Part shown: piece after piece, positions 58,427-64,000 of the stretch | Layout: each line of letters begins with the position of its first letter | Numbering within the stretch: position 1 is the stretch's first letter | Assembly: GCF_014451325.2 (NCBI RefSeq) | Contig: NZ_JACSCH020000002.1 | Coordinates: forward strand, 124,001 to 188,000 | DNA: 64,000 nucleotides | Direction of reading: 5' to 3' | Source of the DNA: Streptomyces sp. CB02980 | Lineage (GTDB): Bacteria; Actinomycetota; Actinomycetes; Streptomycetales; Streptomycetaceae | Made by a program: the position numbers and the translations under genes | Notes under the pieces: model-generated | The model's input: only the letters and a program-made list of their open reading frames with translations | The model's database searches: none | What the model was told of the DNA's origin: nothing

Positions 58427-61400
58427 TCAGGCCCGCTGCTCCCGCTCTCGCTCCCACGCCTCCGCGAACATCTCGTGCAGTGGGGCCGTCGGCAGCAACC
58501 GTACGAACGGGGAGCGGAGTTGGTTGCTCCACAGCGGGCGCACCCGGTGGCTCGCCAGCTTCACCTTCTCCAGGGGGAGGTGCGGGGACTTCAGCTCGGT
58601 CCACTCGCCGGGCAGGAACAGGGTCCGGCCCGCCCGTGCCCGCTTGGCATCGAGGACCGCGCCGGTGGCGAGGAGTTCCGCCCGCACCTCCGCGTGCCGC
58701 TTGGTCGTCCAGCCGTTCCACCTGCGTACGTTCCGGTCGGTGGGTTCGGCCAGCGTCGCGAGCTGGAGGTACAGGGCGGCCGCGTCCGTCCCGGCGCCGA
58801 GCTCGTCGGCCACGCGCGCGACCAGCTCCGGGCAGGACTGCCGGGGATCCGCCTCGTACGCCCCGTCCGGTACGGCTCCGGAGCCGGCCCGCCGCATCAT
58901 CCGTTCGAGTCCGCCGCCGGCGAGCAGCGGTGCCACCCGGTCCAGTTCCTCCGCGAGGTCGGTGATCTCGCGGACCCGGCGCCACGCCTCCGGGTCGGCG
59001 ACCTCGGCGGGCCGCAGGAAGGCGTTGCCGCCGGGTGCGCACACCACCAGGGGGCCGGAGTCGTACGCCGTCATGGACGGCATCTCGCCCTCCTCCTTAC
59101 GACGGTCCATCGACACGGGCAGCGTCGCGGGCCCGAACCGCTCGGCGATCCGCGCCGAGGTGTCCTGGACCCGTCCGCCGGGCAGCTCGACGAGAAGCTC
59201 CGGACGGGACAGCTCGGCCCGCAGCCGCTCGTACAGGGCCGTCGCGCCGACCATCGCCGGGTCGCCGACGGGCCGGTCGGTCCACGCCCAGACCAGTGCG
59301 CTCGCGATCCGCTCGATCGACAGGCCGACGGGGGTGCCGTAGGGCAGCTCGGGTCCCGCCGGCGGCAGGGCCCTCACCTCCACGCCCAGGCCGTACCGGG
59401 GTGCCGCGAGGTCCCAGCCGACCGCGGGCACGGTCGTGTCCTCTGCGGCCTCGTAGCCGCCCGCGAGGCGTCGTGCCCACACCTCGGAGAGGCCGAGGTC
59501 GGCCTCCAGGGTGTCGGCCGCCTCGTCGTGCACGGCGGACAGCCCGCCGATCCGCTCCCGCCACACGCCCGCCATCCGCTCCACGGCCGCGTCGACGCCG
59601 CCGGGCCGCCACAGCTCGGCCGGGTCCTCGGGCAGCGCGGCCGCGAGAACGGCCCTCCGGCCTGCGCCGCCGAGGCGCGCGCGGAGCTGCTCGTAGGCCT
59701 CGGCCGTCATCGGACTGGCCTTGTACGGCGCCTTACGGGCGAGGGAACGGTCCTCGTCCCGGTCGGCGCGGCCGACGAGACCGGCGACCACGAGCCGGGC
59801 CACGGGCCGGCGTACGCCCGTCAGTTCGGCGAACCGAGCTGCGGCCGACTCCGGCACGGGGAGCGGGCCGTGGGCGTCGATCGCCGCGAGGAGGGCCCGC
59901 AGCCGGGCCGCGTCGTCCCGGTCCACCCGGACGAGCCGGGCGTCGGGGACCGCCGCCGGCACGGGGTCGTCTTCCGTCGGGCCGGTGGCGGGGGCGACGA
60001 ACCAGCAGGCCTTCCCGGCGTCCCACCGCGCGGCGGACGCCACGACGGTCCCGCCCTCCCTCAGTCCGTCCAGGGTTCCGGCCCCGGGCGTGCGGCCCAC
60101 CCACCACCGGCCGCCCTCACGGGCGAACGGCTGGTCGGCCCAGGTCTCCAGGAGCGCGCGCAGGGCGGCCCGCTCCGGGTCCGGGGTCGGTGCGACCGCC
60201 GTGCGCCAGGCGACGGAGTCGATCGCGCCGAGCAGCTGCGACCAGTCGTGCGGCAGGGCGGGCGGGGAGAGCCGCCGGACCTCCTCCACGATCGTCCCGG
60301 CCAGGCAGGCGCCGTCGGCGGCGAGCGCGCTCAGGGTCGCGGCCTGGGCGACGTCCCGGCTCCGCCGCCAGGTGTCGTCCTGCCCGTCCACGACGAGGCC
60401 GCACAGCGCGGGCATCAGCTCGGTGTCCGGCACCGCGCGGCTCGGCAGGACGGGCGGTGCCTCGGCGAGCAGGGTGACGCGCCGGTGCAGGGCACGTCGT
60501 CGCTCCTCCACGCGGGCGGCACGCTCGGCCACCGCGACGACGGCCTCGACCAGGACCGGGGCGGTGACCTCGGGCAACTCCCGTGCCACGGCGGCGCGCA
60601 GCTCCTCCGTGCCGTCGAGAGCGGCGGCCAGGAGGGTGTCGGCCGTCGCCCGTTCCGCGGTCCGCAGCGCCTTGGAACCGGCCGCGTCCCGGGTTCGCAG
60701 CAGGTACCAGAAGGCGGGCGGCAGGGCCACACCGTGGGAGACGGTGGCGCGGCGCGGCGGATTCACGCGCGGGTGGGCGGGCGAGTGGTGGCCGTCCAGC
60801 TCCCACAACAGGACGCCGTCGGCGGCGTACGCGCGCACGCCCGTGCGGGTCTGCGCCTCGGCGAGGACGACGTCCTCCACGGCGCCCTCAGGCGCCGCCA
60901 TGAGTCCCCAGGGCTCCTGTCCGGGCCGGTCGATGTCGAAGCGGGCCTTGCGGCCGTCGATGCTCTCCAGGAGGTAGTGGTCCGGCGCGTTGTCGCGGTA
61001 GCGGGTGCGGAACAGCACCCGGGTGCCGACGAGTCCGTCCCGGCTGCCCAGCGGGGAGCCGGTCATGCCGGCGGGCAGGGGCGCGAGTTGCAGTGCCTCG
61101 CGGGCAAGGGTCTTGTCCGCCTCGGACGGCTCCGGGGCCGCGTCGGTGCTCGCGGGGCGGCCCGGGAAGTCGGGCAGCGGGGTCGCGCCCTGCCGCTCGC
61201 CGGTGACCGGGTCGACGGTCTCCCACGGCCGTCGCCCGTAGACGGCGTTGGTCCAGATCCGGGTGCCGTCGCCGAGCTGCAGCTCCTCCCGGTCGATCCC
61301 CTCCGTGCCGCCGGGCCGGGTCACCCGGAGTCCGCCGTGCCGCCCGCCTCCGTCGGCGGTCTCGAACTGGAAGCCGTACGCCCCGTCCAGGCTGCCGCCG

Positions 61401-63325
61401 AAGGGCACAAGGCCGCCCAGCTCCTCCGGGGTGAACGGCTCATCGGGGCGGTCGGCCCAGACGGCGGTGTCGCAGTAGTACGGGCTCGGCTTGAGGCTCC
61501 AGCTGACGAGGAACGAACCGCCGACGTAGTGGACGGCGAACATGGTCGAGTCCGCCGGCACCGTGAACCGGCAGGAGCCGCGCACTCCGTCCGGGGCGAC
61601 GGCGACGGCGCGGTCGCGCCCGAAGACGGTCAGCACGGGCCAGGTGCTGGTCACCCCGGCCACGCCGGGAAGTCCGGCGGCACCGAGCCCGTCGACGGCC
61701 AGTCGCGTGTCCGCCGCGGTGTCCGTGGCGGCCGCACCGTCCGCGTCCGGCTCCGCGGCCGTGCCGGCGGCGTCGGTCGCTCCGGCGGCGTCGGCCGCTC
61801 CGGCGGCGTCGGCCGCTCCGGCGGCGTCGGCCGCTGCGACGGCGTCCGCCGCGAACTCCTCGTACACGGCCTCCAGCGCGGGCCAGGCGAGTTCCTCCGG
61901 CAGACCGGCCGCGAGCGAGCGCCGCAGCGCACCGCCGGCGGACGCGTCCGCGAGGGCGTCGCCGATCCCGCCGAGCGCCGTCACCGTGGGCCGGTCGAGG
62001 AGGGTCTCCAACTCGGCGACGGACTCCTCGGCGCCCGCCATGCCGCCGCCCCCGACGGCGTCGACGAGCCTGCCGACCCGCACGGCCACCTCGTGGGCGA
62101 TGCCCTCGTTGCCGGGGAGCAGCGTCACGGCCGATCCGGGCTTGCGGGCGGGGGCGCCGTACCAGTGGGGCTTCAGGCCGGCGTGCACGGTGCCTTCGAG
62201 GCGCGGGCCGAAGACGGGGTCGGCGGCGAGGGCGGAGAGATCCCGCCGGGACCGCTCGCCCCAGAAGCGCATCCGGGTCTCCGGGCCGGGGTCGACCACG
62301 GTGACCCCGGCGGCCAGGCAGGCGTCCAGGACGTCGGCGTCGAAGCCCTGGTAGTGGTGGCGGGTGGTGTGCACGGTCACGGCCTCGCCCGCGGCCCGCA
62401 GCCGCGGCCCGAGCCTGCCCACGAGGTCGAGGAACTCGGGCGGCAGTTGCTGGCGCGTGACTCCGCCGCCGGACGCGCGCGTGTACTGGTACATGTGGAC
62501 GAAGTGGCCGACCCAGCGGTGCAGTCCGCCCTCGGGCACGATCCGTCCGGCCTCCATCACCTCCGTGGCGCCGCAGCCGATGAGGACCCGCAGCCAGGCC
62601 CCGCCGTCGGTGACGCTCTCGGGGAAGACGTCGAGGAGTCCGGCGGCGATCTCGTCCGTCGGCGGGTGAGCCGTCAGGACCGGCTCGGCGCCGACGAGCA
62701 GGGCGTCCGGCACGGACTTCTTCCGGGTGACCGACAGAATCTCGCCCACCACGCGCGCGACCTCCTCGTCCCCGTGCCCGGCGGCCTTGGCGGAGGCCCG
62801 GACGCGGCGCACGAGGTCGGCCGGGAGATCGGCCTTCGAGCCGGCCCAGGCGGTCAGGAACGCCCCGAGCGCGGCGTACGCCTCGACGGGTTCGAGCGAC
62901 TCGGCGAGGAACTTCTGATGGGCCCCGAACTCCTTGGCGGGCATGGCCCCGCCCCGGGCGAACAACAGCCCGTTGACCCGGCGGTAGGCCGGATCCACGG
63001 CCAGCCCGTGCTCGGCCTCGGCGGCCCGCGCGGCCACATAGGCCCGACCGCCGGGGCGGCTCCCGTAACCGATCAGCCGATGCCCGACGGTGTCCCAGAA
63101 CCACGGCAGGTGCGCGGTGGGCAACTGCCGCGCCCGCCACGCCATGGCGTCGACGAACGCGCCGGGCTTCGTCCAGCACCGGTTGAGCTCGGCCCCCATG
63201 GCCTCGTTGAGGTCACGGGCCGCCGCGGCGGCGTCCGGATCATGGGCGGCGACCCATTCGGCGTACGTGGTCGAGATGTGCGTGCTGCCCTTGGCGGGCA
63301 CCAGGGCTTCGAGCGAGGCGATCAT
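58427..63325 (-). CDS. Very large (1632-residue) protein of unknown function
   Basis: A 1632-residue soluble protein with no signal peptide and no nucleotide-binding motif I can name. It begins TYAEWVAAHDPDAAAAARDLN and contains helical N-terminal repeats, a segment LKPHWYGAPARKPGSAVTLLPGNEG, an Ala/Asp/Gly tandem repeat tract near residues 495-525 (AADAAG units), a beta-rich centre with TVFGRDRAVAVAPDGVRGSCRF and TRPGGTEGIDREELQLGDGTRIWTNAVYGRRPWETVDPVTGE (split naturally across strands), and a C-terminal helical region. Similar giant proteins occur in Streptomyces without known function. It is convergent with the SNF2 gene pair, 87 bp apart. The start is uncertain because no clear ribosome binding site precedes 63325. 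Confidence 0.7.
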   Translation of the reverse strand: MIASLEALVPAKGSTHISTTYAEWVAAHDPDAAAAARDLNEAMGAELNRCWTKPGAFVDAMAWRARQLPTAHLPWFWDTVGHRLIGYGSRPGGRAYVAARAAEAEHGLAVDPAYRRVNGLLFARGGAMPAKEFGAHQKFLAESLEPVEAYAALGAFLTAWAGSKADLPADLVRRVRASAKAAGHGDEEVARVVGEILSVTRKKSVPDALLVGAEPVLTAHPPTDEIAAGLLDVFPESVTDGGAWLRVLIGCGATEVMEAGRIVPEGGLHRWVGHFVHMYQYTRASGGGVTRQQLPPEFLDLVGRLGPRLRAAGEAVTVHTTRHHYQGFDADVLDACLAAGVTVVDPGPETRMRFWGERSRRDLSALAADPVFGPRLEGTVHAGLKPHWYGAPARKPGSAVTLLPGNEGIAHEVAVRVGRLVDAVGGGGMAGAEESVAELETLLDRPTVTALGGIGDALADASAGGALRRSLAAGLPEELAWPALEAVYEEFAADAVAAADAAGAADAAGAADAAGATDAAGTAAEPDADGAAATDTAADTRLAVDGLGAAGLPGVAGVTSTWPVLTVFGRDRAVAVAPDGVRGSCRFTVPADSTMFAVHYVGGSFLVSWSLKPSPYYCDTAVWADRPDEPFTPEELGGLVPFGGSLDGAYGFQFETADGGGRHGGLRVTRPGGTEGIDREELQLGDGTRIWTNAVYGRRPWETVDPVTGERQGATPLPDFPGRPASTDAAPEPSEADKTLAREALQLAPLPAGMTGSPLGSRDGLVGTRVLFRTRYRDNAPDHYLLESIDGRKARFDIDRPGQEPWGLMAAPEGAVEDVVLAEAQTRTGVRAYAADGVLLWELDGHHSPAHPRVNPPRRATVSHGVALPPAFWYLLRTRDAAGSKALRTAERATADTLLAAALDGTEELRAAVARELPEVTAPVLVEAVVAVAERAARVEERRRALHRRVTLLAEAPPVLPSRAVPDTELMPALCGLVVDGQDDTWRRSRDVAQAATLSALAADGACLAGTIVEEVRRLSPPALPHDWSQLLGAIDSVAWRTAVAPTPDPERAALRALLETWADQPFAREGGRWWVGRTPGAGTLDGLREGGTVVASAARWDAGKACWFVAPATGPTEDDPVPAAVPDARLVRVDRDDAARLRALLAAIDAHGPLPVPESAAARFAELTGVRRPVARLVVAGLVGRADRDEDRSLARKAPYKASPMTAEAYEQLRARLGGAGRRAVLAAALPEDPAELWRPGGVDAAVERMAGVWRERIGGLSAVHDEAADTLEADLGLSEVWARRLAGGYEAAEDTTVPAVGWDLAAPRYGLGVEVRALPPAGPELPYGTPVGLSIERIASALVWAWTDRPVGDPAMVGATALYERLRAELSRPELLVELPGGRVQDTSARIAERFGPATLPVSMDRRKEEGEMPSMTAYDSGPLVVCAPGGNAFLRPAEVADPEAWRRVREITDLAEELDRVAPLLAGGGLERMMRRAGSGAVPDGAYEADPRQSCPELVARVADELGAGTDAAALYLQLATLAEPTDRNVRRWNGWTTKRHAEVRAELLATGAVLDAKRARAGRTLFLPGEWTELKSPHLPLEKVKLASHRVRPLWSNQLRSPFVRLLPTAPLHEMFAEAWEREREQRA
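61765..61845. repeat. In-frame 18-bp tandem repeat encoding AADAAG units
   Basis: The unit GCTCCGGCGGCGTCGGCC (+ strand) recurs about four times within the 1632-residue gene, encoding a flexible Ala-Ala-Asp-Ala-Ala-Gly tract. It is a candidate for length variation between strains that would keep the frame. Confidence 0.8.
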
Positions 63326-63465
63326 GTCTGGATCGTCGCACGCACCACTGACACGCCCGAAACAGCGGGTGTTCACCGCCGAGACGCCGTCGAGACGGGG
63401 CACGCCTCCGCACGTCCTCGTCCGGCCGGGCTCACCACCGAACGGGCTCCCGCCGGAGCCCGGGG

Positions 63466-64000
63466 TCACCGATCGCCCGGCTCCGACGGCCCGCCGCACA
63501 GCCAGTGGCTGCCCGTGGTGGTCCAGCCGGTCAGTCTGCGGGCTCGTCCCGCGTCCGCCGTACCGTCGGCGGCGAAGGACCCGCCGTCGGCGACCAACCG
63601 CAGCCCCACCAGGGCCGGTGCCAGCCGGGCGGCCACGTGCGCGGGGTGGCCCGCCGCCTCCTCACGCGTCCAGGCCAGGACCGCGGCCGCCTCTCCCTCG
63701 TCGCACAGGGACAGGTGGAACAGCATCTGCCGCCAGGCGTACGCCCCGTCCTTGACCGTGCCGAGCGGGCGCTGCTCGTGGTGTGCCCGTCCCGTCAGAC
63801 GGCACACCGTGACGAAGCAACGCCGGGCCAGGTCCGCCCAGCCGGTGGCGGGCGCGATGCCGACGCGGTGGACCAGGGTGGCGAGGTTGTGGGTCGTCAG
63901 GATCTGGGCTTGCTCGATGACCGTGCCGTTCTCCGCGACGCTCCCGAAGACTCCCGCGCCGGCCCGCTCCCGGCACAGTGCGGCGAACTCCGGTGCGTCC
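63466..64000 (-). CDS. Partial gene of unknown function (5' end outside window)
   Basis: The minus-strand frame is open from the window edge to a stop at 63466, giving at least 177 residues. An internal GTG at 63807 is not the real start, because good coding sequence continues upstream, including NGTVIEQAQILTTHNLATLV and GWADLARRCFVTVCRLTGR. The visible part is mostly helical, has no membrane segment and contains several Cys/His residues without an obvious metal motif. It lies 140 bp upstream of the 1632-residue gene on the same strand and may be co-transcribed with it. I do not recognise the family. Confidence 0.6.
   Translation of the reverse strand, partial: DAPEFAALCRERAGAGVFGSVAENGTVIEQAQILTTHNLATLVHRVGIAPATGWADLARRCFVTVCRLTGRAHHEQRPLGTVKDGAYAWRQMLFHLSLCDEGEAAAVLAWTREEAAGHPAHVAARLAPALVGLRLVADGGSFAADGTADAGRARRLTGWTTTGSHWLCGGPSEPGDR

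Noticed and set aside
61765..61845. CRISPR-like repeat
   Set aside because: It is an in-frame coding repeat with no spacers.

Overview
The window is high-GC actinobacterial DNA, almost certainly from a Streptomyces chromosome. Coding is dense with strong third-position G/C, GTG and TTG starts are used, many neighbouring genes share ATGA or GTGA overlaps, and the siderophore genes carry the 19-bp DmdR1/IdeR iron box. No tRNA, rRNA, insertion sequence, prophage or CRISPR array was seen.

Left flank (1-11.6 kb): ordinary metabolism. It holds the 3' part of a cytosine-deaminase-like amidohydrolase, a VOC-fold protein, a secreted PL1 pectate lyase with a C-terminal binding-type domain behind a perfect 16-bp palindrome, a secreted protein of unknown function, and two TetR-linked oxidoreductase groups. 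The first is a TetR gene with a class A flavin monooxygenase; the second is tetR-SDR-zinc alcohol dehydrogenase. Each has a palindromic operator candidate. A GH16-like protein without a signal peptide and one unknown protein follow.

Core (11.7-51.1 kb): an iron-controlled hydroxamate siderophore locus. An argC-argJ-argB-argD operon that makes ornithine starts behind an iron box instead of an ARG box. A second iron-box promoter drives two FecCD permeases, an ATPase and a YtcJ-like amidohydrolase. A third drives a heterodimeric ABC exporter with a single complete ATP site. Divergent iron boxes at 42.4-42.5 kb serve the ornithine N5-hydroxylase (followed by a binding lipoprotein, a 4787-residue NRPS and MbtH) and the N5-hydroxyornithine formyltransferase. 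Further iron boxes precede an unusual MarR-type regulator, a GNAT acetyltransferase and a second binding protein with two permeases. The NRPS reads C-A-T-C-A-T-C-A-T-C-A-T-C. Its A2 pocket is the serine code DVWHFSLVDK and its A3 pocket is the N5-hydroxyornithine code DMENLGLINK. A1 and A4 resemble each other. The predicted peptide is fhOrn-Ser-hOrn-fhOrn, released by the terminal C domain, so a foroxymithine-type (formylated erythrochelin-like) siderophore is the best guess. An unrelated TetR/ABC-exporter pair sits inside this region at 45.3-47.7 kb.

Cobalt region (51.1-53.2 kb): a cobalamin riboswitch precedes cbtB-cbtA cobalt transport genes, with a divergent histidine-phosphatase-like protein that lacks both catalytic histidines.

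Right flank (53.3-64 kb): the least understood part. It holds a 1441-residue SNF2 helicase with three dsRBD-like repeats at its N-terminus, a translationally coupled 234-residue protein, a convergent 1632-residue protein of unknown function, and a partial gene running off the window. This may be an uncharacterised nucleic-acid-processing or defence module, but that is inference.
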